Source: an uncultured Erysipelotrichaceae bacterium (GTDB taxonomy: Bacteria > Bacillota_I > Bacilli_A > Erysipelotrichales > Erysipelotrichaceae). From it: a stretch of DNA of 64,000 nucleotides. Position 1 is the stretch's first letter; the number at the start of each line of letters is the position of its first letter. Below, piece by piece: positions 41,307-51,509 of this stretch. The stretch is from assembly GCA_944325255.1 (NCBI GenBank), contig CALUZH010000010.1, positions 1 through 64,000 on the forward strand. The letters run 5' to 3'. The notes beneath the pieces were generated by a model. It worked only from the letters and a program-made list of their open reading frames with translations. It searched no databases and was not told the DNA's origin. The position numbers were made by a program, and so were the translations under genes.

Positions 41307-43135
41307 CAGACTCTTTCCACCTCTTGGTCTTCAAAGGCTTCGATGATATCGCCTTCTTTGATATCATTATAATTCTCGATGGTCATACCACATTCATAAC
41401 CGTTTGTAACTTCCTTGGCATCATTTTCAAAACGTTTCAATGATCCCAGTTTACCGGTATAAATGACAATGCTGTCACGGATTAAGCGAACCTTGGCATC
41501 TCTTGTAACCTTGCCATCGGTTACCATACAGCCGGCAATAGTACCGATTTTCGAAACTTTATAGACCTTACGGACTTCAGCCTGACCGATAACGACTTCT
41601 TCATAGACCGGTGCCAGCATACCCTTCATAGCGGCTTCCATCTCTTCGACAGCCTTATAAATTATATTGTGAAGACGAATATCTACGCCTTCCTCCGCAG
41701 CTTTCTTGCGGACATTAGCATCCGGACGAACATTGAAACCATAAATGACGGCCTTAGATACGCTCGCCAACATGACATCAGATTCCGAAATAGCGCCAGC
41801 ACTGGAACGAATAATAGTTACCTTAACACCATCTACATCAATCTTGGCTAAAGAAGCAGCAACTGCTTCGGCTGTACCTTGGACATCGGCTTTGACAATG
41901 ACCGGTACTTCCTTGACTTCACCTTGGGCAATTTGGCTGGCCAAATCATCAAGGGTGACAGCGGTAGCACTACGTTCTTTTTCAAGTTTTTCTTTGGCTC
42001 TTTTTTCGGCTATAATACGGGCTTCTTTATCATTATAGAAGACTTTGAAATGATCACCGGCTACCGGTACATCATTCAAACCGATAATCTCAACCGGCGT
42101 TGAAGGCAGGGCCTCTTTGATTTCTCTGCCCATATCGTCGGTCATTTTTCTAACCTTGCCATAGCAGCTGCCAACGACGATTGAATCGCCCTGTCTTAAA
42201 CATCCGTTTTGCACCAAAAGGGTTGATACCGGACCCCGTCCCTTATCAAGCTTAGCTTCAATGACACTGCCGGTAGCCCGCTTTTTCGGATTAGCCTTAA
42301 GTTCTTTAACTTCGGCAACAACTAAGATGGTTTCCAAAATATCTTTAATGCCCTCACCGGTCCGGGCCGAACAGTTAACGAAAATGGTATCGCCACCCCA
42401 TTCTTCCGGAATGAGACCTAAATCGGCCATTTCACTTTTGACGCGATCAGGATTGGCATCCGGTTTATCCATCTTATTGATGGCGACAATAATCGGTACA
42501 TCAGCAGCTCTTGAGTGGTCGACAGCCTCTTTGGTTTGCGGCATGACCCCATCATCAGCAGCTACGACAATGATAGAAATATCGGTAATCTTGGCACCTC
42601 TGGCCCGCATGGCCGTAAATGCTTCATGCCCCGGGGTATCAAGGAAGGTCACAAGTTTGCCGTTTACCCGAACCTGGTAGGCCCCGATATGTTGGGTAAT
42701 ACCGCCAAATTCACCTTCAACGACCTTTGTTTTACGGATGGAATCAAGAAGCGTCGTCTTACCATGGTCAACATGACCCATGATGGTGACAATCGGCGGA
42801 CGTTCTTTAAGATCTTTTGGATCATCAATTTCATCATCCTCAAGACTGTCATCTTCCGGTACTTCTTCCTTAGTGGCATCAATACCATATTCCATACATA
42901 CCAATTCCACCGTTTCATCATCTAGTGATGAGTTAATGGTCACCATTTTGGAAAGCATAAATAATACCTTAATGATATCGCTGGCATTCTTATGTATTTT
43001 TTCCGCCAATTCCGAGACAGTAATACCGTCTTTATAAGTGATGGCTTCAACCTTTTCCTCTTTTTGCGGTCTTGGAGAATAATTATTGTTTCGGTTTTTA
43101 CGATTATTATTTTTCTTATGAACTTGTTTCGCCAT
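41306..43135 (-). CDS. infB: Translation initiation factor IF-2
   Basis: This 609-residue IF-2 has one N-terminal IF2_N domain, then G1 (GHVDHGKTT), G3 (DTPGHEAF), G4 (NKMD) and the C-terminal fMet-tRNA-binding domain. The variable N-terminal extension is very short, giving a length near the lower limit for the factor. The start at 43135 has AAGGAG 7 nt upstream; a GTG two codons earlier touches that site. It overlaps ylxQ by 20 bp. Confidence 0.97.
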   Translation of the reverse strand: MAKQVHKKNNNRKNRNNNYSPRPQKEEKVEAITYKDGITVSELAEKIHKNASDIIKVLFMLSKMVTINSSLDDETVELVCMEYGIDATKEEVPEDDSLEDDEIDDPKDLKERPPIVTIMGHVDHGKTTLLDSIRKTKVVEGEFGGITQHIGAYQVRVNGKLVTFLDTPGHEAFTAMRARGAKITDISIIVVAADDGVMPQTKEAVDHSRAADVPIIVAINKMDKPDANPDRVKSEMADLGLIPEEWGGDTIFVNCSARTGEGIKDILETILVVAEVKELKANPKKRATGSVIEAKLDKGRGPVSTLLVQNGCLRQGDSIVVGSCYGKVRKMTDDMGREIKEALPSTPVEIIGLNDVPVAGDHFKVFYNDKEARIIAEKRAKEKLEKERSATAVTLDDLASQIAQGEVKEVPVIVKADVQGTAEAVAASLAKIDVDGVKVTIIRSSAGAISESDVMLASVSKAVIYGFNVRPDANVRKKAAEEGVDIRLHNIIYKAVEEMEAAMKGMLAPVYEEVVIGQAEVRKVYKVSKIGTIAGCMVTDGKVTRDAKVRLIRDSIVIYTGKLGSLKRFENDAKEVTNGYECGMTIENYNDIKEGDIIEAFEDQEVERV

Positions 43136-43433
43136 TGACACTCCTTCTTTCTATTTCATTCAAGAGGCTTTTCGCAAAGCCTTCATCAATCAGGCCGGCA
43201 GCCGTAATATGATGTTTACCTAAAGCCAAGGATAATTCTTTAAAGCTGAAGGTATCGATACAAGGAAGCTTGTAGTAGTAGCATTTTTTGGCCAGACGCT
43301 CTTTGGTTTTTAAAGAAGCATCATTGGCCACAAAGAGTAGTTTAACTAAGGACATTTGTTTAAGCAGGGTCTCACCTACGATAACTTTGCCGGCACGGTT
43401 AGCCAAACCCAGGGTTTGTAAAAGCTTATTCAC
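43116..43433 (-). CDS. ylxQ: L7Ae-family ribosomal protein YlxQ
   Basis: This 105-residue L7Ae/L30e-fold protein has [17 protein letters not shown] and later AANDAS-like RNA-binding elements ([14 protein letters not shown]). It is thought to bind kink-turn RNA. It overlaps ylxR by 8 bp and infB by 20 bp in the conserved nusA-infB cluster. Confidence 0.9.
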   Translation of the reverse strand: MNKLLQTLGLANRAGKVIVGETLLKQMSLVKLLFVANDASLKTKERLAKKCYYYKLPCIDTFSFKELSLALGKHHITAAGLIDEGFAKSLLNEIERRSVNGETSS

Positions 43434-43683
43434 TTAAGATTTTGGCAATCTCCGCATATACCGACTCCGGAATTTCTACTTCCAAAGCCCGGCTTAAAGC
43501 TTTTTTCTGTTTGGCTAGCTCCAGCGCCTTTAAATCCTTCTTGATATAGGCACCTTTACCGTTACGTTTGCCGCCCAAATCAATCTCCACCGTTCCTTCC
43601 GGGGTCCGGACGATCCTTAACAGTTCCTTTTTCGGGCAGGATTCACCGGTAGCCACACAACGGCGCATCGGTATTTTTTTCAT
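43426..43683 (-). CDS. ylxR: RNA-binding protein YlxR (DUF448)
   Basis: This 85-residue protein has RRCVATGESCPKKELLRIVR and the GKGAYI motif of DUF448. In B. subtilis it acts as a nucleoid-associated or RNase P-modulating protein. It begins 2 bp after nusA. Confidence 0.92.
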   Translation of the reverse strand: MKKIPMRRCVATGESCPKKELLRIVRTPEGTVEIDLGGKRNGKGAYIKKDLKALELAKQKKALSRALEVEIPESVYAEIAKILSE

Positions 43684-43685
43684 TT

Positions 43686-45443
43686 TTAATCCTTATCGTA
43701 GTAATCTTCGTAAGCATCGAAGTCGATATCATCATTAATCCATGAATCCTCCGACTCTCTTTCTTCCTGCAAACGGATTTCTTCGAGCTCTTCTTCAGAA
43801 TATTCAACTTTCAAAGCATGCTCCTCATCCTTTTTCATGTCCTTAGCCCGTAAACGCCGATCTTCGTCAGCACCCTTGCGTTTACGTTTCTTTTCAGCCG
43901 GCTTTTCTTCCCGTTTGGAAGCATCGGCATAATCTTCAAACTTTGACTTATATTCCGGCTTCGGTTCAAGCTTTAATTTACGCTTTGGCTCTTTCTTTTC
44001 TTCTTCTTTTACTTCTTCAACTTTTTCTTCGCTTGCTTCCGCTTTATTTTCTTCTTCAAGCGTTTCCGGCAAGACTTCCTCTTCATTATTTATAGTTTCA
44101 TTTACTTCTTCAAACGGAGCCTCTTCTTCTTCAAGCGGCGTAGAGACCTCAAGTTCATCAAAGACTTCTTCAATCATTCCGGTATCATGGTCCTTGAGTT
44201 CCTGTTCAAATTCCTGTTTCCGCTTTAAGGCTTCTTCTTGGAGCTGTTGGAATTTCTTGGCTTCTCTTTCCTTCTTGATCCGTTCCTGATCAGCAGCAAA
44301 TTCCGCTACCTTGGCGTCAATATCGATACCGGCCTCATTAATTTCCGAAATGGTTTTAATATCAATCTTGCGGTCTGTCAATTTAACAGCCAATTTGGCA
44401 TTTTTACCCTTCTTACCGATGGCAACCGACAATTGATCGTCGTCAACAACCACAATTAACGGCCGATTAGGACGTTTAAGTCTTCTTTCTCTTTCTTCCT
44501 CGCTCAAGGCGGAAAGATCTTCCTCCTGATAGAAACAAGCCTTTACTTCCGCCGGCGACAGGGCATTTTTAACCAATTCGCCAATATCATCATTCCACTC
44601 AAAGACATCGATCTTTTCGCCCTTTACTTCAGAAATTACTGCCTGTACCCGACTGCCGCGCGGACCGATACAAGCCCCGATCGGATCGATATCTTCATTG
44701 CGGGAATAGACAGCCATCTTCGTTCTTTCACCGGCTTCCCGGGCAATGGCCTTAATTTCGACCACACCTTGCGAAATTTCCGGAACTTCTTTTTCAAAAA
44801 GTCTTTTGACAAACATGGCATCAGCTCTTGATAAAACGACCTGCGATCCCTTGGAATTTTTGGATACTTCCTTGATAATGGCCCTTATTTGCATACCTTC
44901 ATGGTAAACTTCACCCGGGATTTGTTCCGACTTCAAAAGGATACCGATAGTATTTTTAATATCTACCAAGACAAATTTCTCTTCAACGGTTTTGATGATA
45001 CCGCTGATAAGATCATATTCCTTGTCCTTATATTCATCATAGACCCGTTGTTTTTCATATTCTTTAATTTTTTGCTTAAGCATATTTTTGGCGACACTGA
45101 TGGAAGAACGGCCAATCTCATTAAAATCAACTTCCTCGGTAATGATGTCCCCAATCTTTGCATCACTTTTAAGCTTACGGGCTTCACTGAGTTCAATATC
45201 AAGCGTCTCATCAAACTTGTCGCTGTCATCTTCAACGACGGTCAAGTCATGATAAATTTTCATCTCCTTGCCGTCAATTTCCACTCTGACAACGGCAGCC
45301 GGTGCATCAATATGTTTTTGATAAGTTTTGATGATGGCTTCCTTGAGCGTTTCAATGACAAATTCCGGACTGATTTTGCGGTCATCTTCAAACATCCGCA
45401 TACCTTCAATAAAATCTTTGTTTTTTAAATTAATGCCACTCAT
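43686..45443 (-). CDS. nusA: Transcription factor NusA with long charged C-terminal tail
   Basis: Residues 1-360 comprise the NusA N-terminal domain, an S1 domain and two KH domains (DPIGACIGPRGSRVQAV, VAIGKKGKNAKLA). Residues about 370-585 form a lysine- and glutamate-rich, probably disordered tail with long EEE and KKE runs. B. subtilis NusA ends near residue 371, so the tail adds about 215 residues. The ATG at 45443 follows AAGGAG; the upstream ATG at 45458 overlaps the end of rimP. NusA modulates pausing, termination and antitermination. Confidence 0.94.
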   Translation of the reverse strand: MSGINLKNKDFIEGMRMFEDDRKISPEFVIETLKEAIIKTYQKHIDAPAAVVRVEIDGKEMKIYHDLTVVEDDSDKFDETLDIELSEARKLKSDAKIGDIITEEVDFNEIGRSSISVAKNMLKQKIKEYEKQRVYDEYKDKEYDLISGIIKTVEEKFVLVDIKNTIGILLKSEQIPGEVYHEGMQIRAIIKEVSKNSKGSQVVLSRADAMFVKRLFEKEVPEISQGVVEIKAIAREAGERTKMAVYSRNEDIDPIGACIGPRGSRVQAVISEVKGEKIDVFEWNDDIGELVKNALSPAEVKACFYQEEDLSALSEEERERRLKRPNRPLIVVVDDDQLSVAIGKKGKNAKLAVKLTDRKIDIKTISEINEAGIDIDAKVAEFAADQERIKKEREAKKFQQLQEEALKRKQEFEQELKDHDTGMIEEVFDELEVSTPLEEEEAPFEEVNETINNEEEVLPETLEEENKAEASEEKVEEVKEEEKKEPKRKLKLEPKPEYKSKFEDYADASKREEKPAEKKRKRKGADEDRRLRAKDMKKDEEHALKVEYSEEELEEIRLQEERESEDSWINDDIDFDAYEDYYDKD

Positions 45444-45454
45444 TTTCTTCTCCT

Positions 45455-45898
45455 TCAAAATTTAACGGCGTAGCGTAGCTTTTTAATAGCTTTTTTAGCT
45501 ATCGTAATTTCTTTATTTAAATTCTTGACTTTAATCTTAAGCACAATATCTTCATCTTTAACTTCCCTAAGGTCACCCTCATATACTTCCTTATTGTCCG
45601 TTTCCACATGAATATAGGAACCTAAAGCCTTATCAATATCATCTAAGGCAATAGCTCTTTCAATACCGGCCGAAGAAACATCTAAAATATAATGCTCATC
45701 ACTTTTATCAACCTCATCCAAAACGGCCGATATTTTTTCCGATACTGCGGTTATTTGTTCAAGATTAAGACTTTCATCAATTTCCACGGCCAATATCAGG
45801 TCACCTCTTTTTTTATAAAGGCGTAAAGAATAAAGGTGATACCCATCTTGTGCAATGGCCCTAGAAATAGCTTCTTCAACTAAGGTCTTTTCCAGCAT
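45455..45898 (-). CDS. rimP: Ribosome maturation factor RimP
   Basis: This 147-residue protein has VDESLNLEQITAVSEKISAV and YILDVSSAGIERA, the RimP signature. It is needed for 30S assembly. The ATG at 45898 lies 5 nt after GGAGG; an ATG four codons upstream overlaps that site. It is the first gene of the cluster and its promoter overlaps the 3' end of polC. Confidence 0.93.
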   Translation of the reverse strand: MLEKTLVEEAISRAIAQDGYHLYSLRLYKKRGDLILAVEIDESLNLEQITAVSEKISAVLDEVDKSDEHYILDVSSAGIERAIALDDIDKALGSYIHVETDNKEVYEGDLREVKDEDIVLKIKVKNLNKEITIAKKAIKKLRYAVKF

Positions 45899-45920
45899 TC
45901 CATCCTCCAAACATAAGATA

Positions 45921-45980
45921 AGGAGCGATGAATCGCTCCTTTATTGAACTTATAATACACCATTTTTCCCTTTAAAACAA
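45921..45980 (-). promoter_or_regulatory. Promoter within the end of polC and leader hairpin before rimP
   Basis: TTGTTT (45975-45980), a 17-nt spacer and TATTAT (45952-45957) form a promoter whose -35 is in the last codons of polC. Downstream, a 10-bp stem (AAGGAGCGAT with ATCGCTCCTT, 45921-45942) with a two-base loop would fold in the leader. No T-run follows it. Confidence 0.55.
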
Positions 45981-48900
45981 GGATATTTGATTGGATTCTT
46001 CCAAACCTTCCAAAACTTTCAAAGATTCAAGCTTCCTTAAAAGGGTAGTTGAAAGCTGGGTCCGATTCAAAAGATCTTCCTTGGATATGAATTCCTGTTC
46101 ATTGCGGGCCTTGACAATACTTTCGGCAACGTTTTCTCCCAAACCGTCAATAATACTGAAAGGCGGAATTATTTCATGGTGGTTGTCAGGGTTGACCAAA
46201 AATTGACTGGCCAGGGAACGGTTGATATCAATATTGGTAAAGTGATAGTCCCGTGATACCATTTCATAACATACTTCCAAGGTATTGAAGATATCAATTT
46301 CCTTTTTGGAGGCTTTTTGGGCAGGATCATTACTGTTCATCTTGATCTGCAATTCATCCATACGCCTTTTAATGCTTGGGGCATCCTTAATCATCGTTTC
46401 AATCTCATAGGCATCACAACGCAAAGTAAAGAAAGAAACATAATAATATTCCGGATAATAGACCTTAAACCAGGCAATTCTTACCGCCATGATTACATAG
46501 GCGGTGGCATGAGCCTTCGGGAACATATATTTAATCTTTTTGCAGGATTCGATATACCACTTCGGCACATTATGCTCAATCATGAGCTTTTCATGTTCTT
46601 CCGATAGACCCTTGCCCTTACGGACTTTTTCCATAATATCAAAACTGGCCTTGGATGGTAAGCCATATTGCAACATCGTCGACATGATATCATCACGACA
46701 ACCGATGACATCTCTTAGCGGGATGCCGTTATCAACCAAGTCTTTGGCATTGTTGTTCCAAACATCGGTGCCATGAGAAAGCCCGGATATCTGGATGAGA
46801 TCGGAAAAGTTTTTCGGACTGGTTTCTTGCAGGATGCCGCGCACAAAGCGGGTACCAAATTCCGGCAAACCGCAGGCCCCGGTCGGCTCATCATAATCAG
46901 GATTAACGATGCCTAGGGCTGACGTTGAAGAAAATAAGGACATGACCTTAGGATCATTCATTGGAATAGTCTTAGGATCGATGCCGGAAATATTTTGTAA
47001 AAGGCGCATAGCTGTAGGATCAACATGTCCCAGGATGTCAAATTTTAAGACATTATCATGAATTTCATGGAAATCAAAGTGCGTGGTCTTCCAAGTGGAT
47101 GCCGGATCATTGGCCGGGAATTGGACCGGGGTAAAATCATAAACATCCATATAGCTTGGAATAACGATAATACCGCCGGGATGCTGGCCGGTCGTTCTTT
47201 TAACCCCTTCGCAGCCCGAGGCCAATCTTTGTCTTTGAGCTCGGGACATGCCTTCAATGCCTTTTTCTTCACAATAACCCTTGGCATAACCAAAGGCCGT
47301 CTTTTCGGCAACGGTTGATATGGTTCCGGCCCTAAAGACATGGTCTTCACCAAATATTTCACGGGTAAAAAGATGGGCCTTTTCTTGATATTCTCCAGAG
47401 AAATTAAGATCAATATCCGGTACCTTATCACCATTGAAGCCCAAGAAGGTTTCAAAAGGAATATTTTGGCCATCCCCCTTCATCATGGTGCCGCACTTTG
47501 GACATTTCTTGTCCGGCAAGTTATAACCGGATTTAACATCTTCATCCTTAATCCACTCCAAATAGCGGCAATGCGGACAAACATAATGCGGCGGCAAAGG
47601 ATTGACTTCGGTAATGCCGGCCATCGTAGCAGCTAATGAAGAGCCGACCGAACCTCTTGAACCGACAAGATATCCTTCGGAATTAGATTTTTTAACCAAA
47701 AGATGTGAAACATAATAAATAACCCCATAGCCATTACCGATAATCGAATCAATTTCCCGCTTAATTCTTTTTTCGATAAATTCATCTAAAGGATCACCAT
47801 ATATTCTTTTGGCATTTTCCCAAATGATATCCACAAGTTTCTCATTGGATCCTTCAATAACCGGTGTATACAATTTAGAATGAATCGGCTTTAATTCATC
47901 GCACATATCGGCAATCTTATGAGGATTGTCGATAACCATCTCATTAATAAGTTTGGCATCATCAAGCCAAGCAAAGGCATCCAGCATTTCCCTGGTATTG
48001 CGGAAGTGCTGGTCGGGAATTATCTGCTTATAACGCTTTTCTTGATTATAAAGATACAAAGGATGACGAGCACCGCCGATACCCTTGGTATTGACATAGA
48101 CATCACGATAGATCTTCTCTTCTTTAGTTACATAATGAAGATCCCCGGTAGCCACCAAAATTTTATTTTGGGCCAAGGCCTCTTCGATGATATCCCGCTG
48201 ATATTGTTTAAGACGCTCGAGGTCAAAACTTCCCCGATCTTCAATCAGCGGCCGATAATTTTCCAGAGGTTGTAGCTCAATATAATCATAAAAGGCAATG
48301 GCTTTTTTTAATTCTTCCCGACTGCGGGTTTGGGCAACTTCAAATACTTCCCCGTTAAAACAGGCGCTGCCGATTAAAAGATTTTCCCGATACTTATTCA
48401 GGGTGTCCCGAAAAATTCGCGGTTCGGCAATAAATTCCGATTCTTCATTTCCCTTGGTATTGGCTTTGCCAAATATGGCCAAAGTATCCGTATTGGAAAT
48501 GGATACCAACTTGAAAAGATCCTTTAAACCTTCCTTATTCTTACAAAGGACGGTGGTATGCAAGCCTCGTTTTTTAGCAAAGGCATCTTTACTTTGGAAG
48601 TCGGATAATTCTATAAGACTTTTAATATTGTTTTTTTCAGCATCCTTCAGCATTAAATTGAAGACCGAAGCCAAGACCTCGGCATCATAGTCGGCCCGAT
48701 GGGCAACTTCTTCATCATAGGCAACTCCATATTGCCGGGCAATATGCCCCAAGCTGTAAGAACGGCGGTTTTTAAAAAGCGAACGGGAAAAATCCAAAGT
48801 ATCAATAACCGGATTAGTTAAGGGTTTTTCACCGATGCGCTTAAGTTCTTCATTTAAAAATCCATAGTCAAAAGAAGCATTATGAGCGACCAAAACCCGG

Positions 48901-50309
48901 TCGCCGATAAAATCAAGAATCTCTTTATAAGCTTCTTTAAAAGTCCGAGCCGAGGCTACATCGCTGTCTTGGATATGGGTCAATTCACTGATGTTTTGCG
49001 GAATGGGAATCGGCGGCTTTAAAAAGAAATCCTTATGTTCGCCAACCATGCCCTTATGCATAATAACGGCACCAAATTCAATAATATAATCATGTCGGGT
49101 AGATAAACCGGTTGTTTCCAAGTCAAAAACGACATATTCGGCATCTTTTAAAATTCTATCATCGGCATTATAGACCAAATTCAAACGTTCATCGACCATA
49201 TTGAATTCCACACCGTAAAGAATTTTAAACTTCCTTTCCGGATGGGTCTTTAAAAGTTCGGCGGCCTTGCGTTGAGCCGGCGGAAAGCCCTGGACATCCA
49301 AATGATCGGTTATGGCCACGGCCTCATGGCCCATCTTAAAGGCCGCTTCGACAATCTCTTCAACTTCGCAAACCCCGTCCATTTCCGACTTGTTGCTGTG
49401 GGCATGAAGTTCAATACGTTTTTTTTCTTCATTATCAAAAATAAGTTCCGGTTTATCAAAGAATTCAATCTTCTCCACTTCAAAGATATAGTCATTGGCG
49501 AAGTTATCATAATGATAATTACCGCTGAAATAAGCACACTTGCCTTCCTTATTGGCGCTTAATTCTTCCTTGGTCAAACGATATGACTCATTGGCCTTAC
49601 AGATACAGGCGTCACTTTCATCCTTGACATAAAGGGTCTGCCGGATTTTCCCGTCACGGGAAACCCGTTCATCAATCTTAAAAATCTCTCCCTTAAACTT
49701 AACCCCATAAAGAGTATCGGAAAGCTCGCTTATACTAACTTCGGTATATTCTTTATTTTTGCGGGGATAGTGTTTAAATTCCTTTTTTTCACCATTATTT
49801 GTCGGGGCTTTAGGACTTTTTGGCAAATTAATTCTTTCTTCATGATATTCTTCGACAAAACGCAGATCCATATTAATATCCTTGTCATAGCCCAAATCAC
49901 GAAAAAAGACTTTAAGCTTGTCCAATTCATTTTGATCATTTTCATAATATTCTTCATCAATGGCAGATAAGACAATCCCCTCACCATTATTTTTGGCTGC
50001 AAAGGAAGCGAAAGCCCCACCATATTTTTTCGAAAAATCCTTTAAATAAAGATTAATTTCCTTAATCGGCATATCATGATTTTCCACTTTAAAGATGAAG
50101 CTGGAATCTTCCAGAATATGTTCCTTAAAATAATTTAAAAGATCGGTATATAAAGAATGCGGCAGAATACAGTTATTTTTAATCTTGAAAATAGCACTGT
50201 TTTTTTTACGGAAATATAAAACTTCCTCTACTTTAAAATCTTTAAAATAAGCTATCTGTTCTTCAAGATAACCTTTTTCCTTAAAAAGGGCATGGATGTC
50301 AAACGGCAT
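45972..50309 (-). CDS. polC: DNA polymerase III PolC
   Basis: This 1445-residue Gram-positive replicative polymerase has an N-terminal domain, an OB fold, a PHP domain (ELHAHSNKSEMDGVCEVEE) split by a DnaQ-like 3'-5' exonuclease (VFDLETTGLSTRHDYIIEFG, near residue 400), the PHP remainder and the C-family polymerase core with catalytic aspartates in KVPDIDLNFSGEYQ. A zinc finger (CPHCRYLEW, CPKCGTMM) precedes the palm. AGGAGG precedes the ATG. It confirms that the organism is a low-GC Gram-positive bacterium. Confidence 0.97.
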   Translation of the reverse strand: MPFDIHALFKEKGYLEEQIAYFKDFKVEEVLYFRKKNSAIFKIKNNCILPHSLYTDLLNYFKEHILEDSSFIFKVENHDMPIKEINLYLKDFSKKYGGAFASFAAKNNGEGIVLSAIDEEYYENDQNELDKLKVFFRDLGYDKDINMDLRFVEEYHEERINLPKSPKAPTNNGEKKEFKHYPRKNKEYTEVSISELSDTLYGVKFKGEIFKIDERVSRDGKIRQTLYVKDESDACICKANESYRLTKEELSANKEGKCAYFSGNYHYDNFANDYIFEVEKIEFFDKPELIFDNEEKKRIELHAHSNKSEMDGVCEVEEIVEAAFKMGHEAVAITDHLDVQGFPPAQRKAAELLKTHPERKFKILYGVEFNMVDERLNLVYNADDRILKDAEYVVFDLETTGLSTRHDYIIEFGAVIMHKGMVGEHKDFFLKPPIPIPQNISELTHIQDSDVASARTFKEAYKEILDFIGDRVLVAHNASFDYGFLNEELKRIGEKPLTNPVIDTLDFSRSLFKNRRSYSLGHIARQYGVAYDEEVAHRADYDAEVLASVFNLMLKDAEKNNIKSLIELSDFQSKDAFAKKRGLHTTVLCKNKEGLKDLFKLVSISNTDTLAIFGKANTKGNEESEFIAEPRIFRDTLNKYRENLLIGSACFNGEVFEVAQTRSREELKKAIAFYDYIELQPLENYRPLIEDRGSFDLERLKQYQRDIIEEALAQNKILVATGDLHYVTKEEKIYRDVYVNTKGIGGARHPLYLYNQEKRYKQIIPDQHFRNTREMLDAFAWLDDAKLINEMVIDNPHKIADMCDELKPIHSKLYTPVIEGSNEKLVDIIWENAKRIYGDPLDEFIEKRIKREIDSIIGNGYGVIYYVSHLLVKKSNSEGYLVGSRGSVGSSLAATMAGITEVNPLPPHYVCPHCRYLEWIKDEDVKSGYNLPDKKCPKCGTMMKGDGQNIPFETFLGFNGDKVPDIDLNFSGEYQEKAHLFTREIFGEDHVFRAGTISTVAEKTAFGYAKGYCEEKGIEGMSRAQRQRLASGCEGVKRTTGQHPGGIIVIPSYMDVYDFTPVQFPANDPASTWKTTHFDFHEIHDNVLKFDILGHVDPTAMRLLQNISGIDPKTIPMNDPKVMSLFSSTSALGIVNPDYDEPTGACGLPEFGTRFVRGILQETSPKNFSDLIQISGLSHGTDVWNNNAKDLVDNGIPLRDVIGCRDDIMSTMLQYGLPSKASFDIMEKVRKGKGLSEEHEKLMIEHNVPKWYIESCKKIKYMFPKAHATAYVIMAVRIAWFKVYYPEYYYVSFFTLRCDAYEIETMIKDAPSIKRRMDELQIKMNSNDPAQKASKKEIDIFNTLEVCYEMVSRDYHFTNIDINRSLASQFLVNPDNHHEIIPPFSIIDGLGENVAESIVKARNEQEFISKEDLLNRTQLSTTLLRKLESLKVLEGLEESNQISLF

Positions 50310-50318
50310 ATCGTCCTC

Positions 50319-51509
50319 CTAAAATGATTCGTCAATTATGCTTTTTACTTCCATGGCATCGCCGATAGCTCCGGCAACGGTGGAAGGCCCTAAATTGGCA
50401 TCACCGACAATATAAACAAAAGGATAAGAAGCATGATGATTTTCATAAGTAAAATCAGCACTTAAGGATGCAAATTTTTGACCGATGGCCATAACTGCGG
50501 CATCGCAAGCGATATTATATTCGCTGCCGGCAATTTCTTTAACCTGAGTGCGGCCATCACTTCCCGGAACGGTGAGTTCCATTTTGATAAGGCTGGCGAC
50601 AAGACCCTGATCGCTTGGATGCAAGGCTTTAAGATTAGTCAGATTAAGGAAGTGGACACCACGGTTTTTAGCTTCTTCAATTTCTTCAATATTGGCCGGC
50701 ATTTCCTTAAAACTTCGACGATAGACCAGTGTAACATCCTGAACAAAAGCCTTAAGGCTGTTAGCCACATCCATCGCCACATTGCCACCGCCGATTACCA
50801 AAACATGCTTAAGCATTTGATATTTAGCCCTTTGTTTAAGGATATTAAGATCATATAAAACCTTAAGTCCCGAATAGGCATATTCTTCGCCGACTATGCC
50901 CATCTTCCGCTCTTGCATGGCCCCGGTGCCGATAACCACTCGATCAAAATCATGAGATAATTCCTTAAGCTTAGCTGCATCCACCATGGTCTCATAGTGA
51001 AAATCAGCGCCTAAATCTGTCACTTCTTTGATGGCCATATCTAAGTATTTCTTGTCAAAACGAAAATCCGGTATTCCGGTTTTGATGGTTCCGCCGGCAA
51101 AGGCTTCCTTTTCAAAAAGAGCGACCTCATAACCATCTAAAAGCAGTTCCTTGGCCAAAGCCAAATTGGCAATACCGGCACCAATCAAGGCAACAGAACG
51201 TTTATTTGAAACTTTCTTTTTTCTTGCATCGGGCATTGAATCGGCAATATACTTTTCAATTTCATGAATTTTTACCGCTTCACCCTTAAAATGTTTAACG
51301 CAATGACCTTCACATTGTTTACTGTAAGCACAAAGGCGACAAGTGATATAAGGAAAAGGATTGGCCTTAGCCAAGATAGTTCGCGCTTTTAAAAGGTCAT
51401 CTTCTTTTAAAGCCTTAATAAAATCCCGGATATGATTTTTAACCGGGCAAGCTTTTTCACATAAGGGGTTCAAACACGAAAGACATGCGTTTACTTCTTG
51501 ATCGATCAT
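50319..51509 (-). CDS. GltD-like NAD(P)-dependent oxidoreductase
   Basis: This 396-residue flavoprotein resembles the glutamate-synthase small subunit. The N-terminal Fer4-type helical domain carries cysteines (CLSCLNPLCEKACPV and CRLCAYSKQCEGHC), then FAD-binding (IGAGIANLALAKELL) and NAD(P)-binding (LVIGGGNVAMDVANSL) Rossmann motifs follow. No gltA-like glutamate synthase is adjacent, so it may transfer electrons to another partner or to sulfur. It lies 9 bp before polC and overlaps rnc by 4 bp. Confidence 0.88.
   Translation of the reverse strand: MIDQEVNACLSCLNPLCEKACPVKNHIRDFIKALKEDDLLKARTILAKANPFPYITCRLCAYSKQCEGHCVKHFKGEAVKIHEIEKYIADSMPDARKKKVSNKRSVALIGAGIANLALAKELLLDGYEVALFEKEAFAGGTIKTGIPDFRFDKKYLDMAIKEVTDLGADFHYETMVDAAKLKELSHDFDRVVIGTGAMQERKMGIVGEEYAYSGLKVLYDLNILKQRAKYQMLKHVLVIGGGNVAMDVANSLKAFVQDVTLVYRRSFKEMPANIEEIEEAKNRGVHFLNLTNLKALHPSDQGLVASLIKMELTVPGSDGRTQVKEIAGSEYNIACDAAVMAIGQKFASLSADFTYENHHASYPFVYIVGDANLGPSTVAGAIGDAMEVKSIIDESF

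Noticed and set aside
41669-42925. Long plus-strand open frames opposite infB
   Set aside because: They are antisense shadows of a strongly coding gene and have no ribosome-binding site or homologous features.
44889-45428. 179-codon plus-strand open frame opposite nusA
   Set aside because: It mirrors the nusA coding sequence and has neither a promoter nor recognisable domains.
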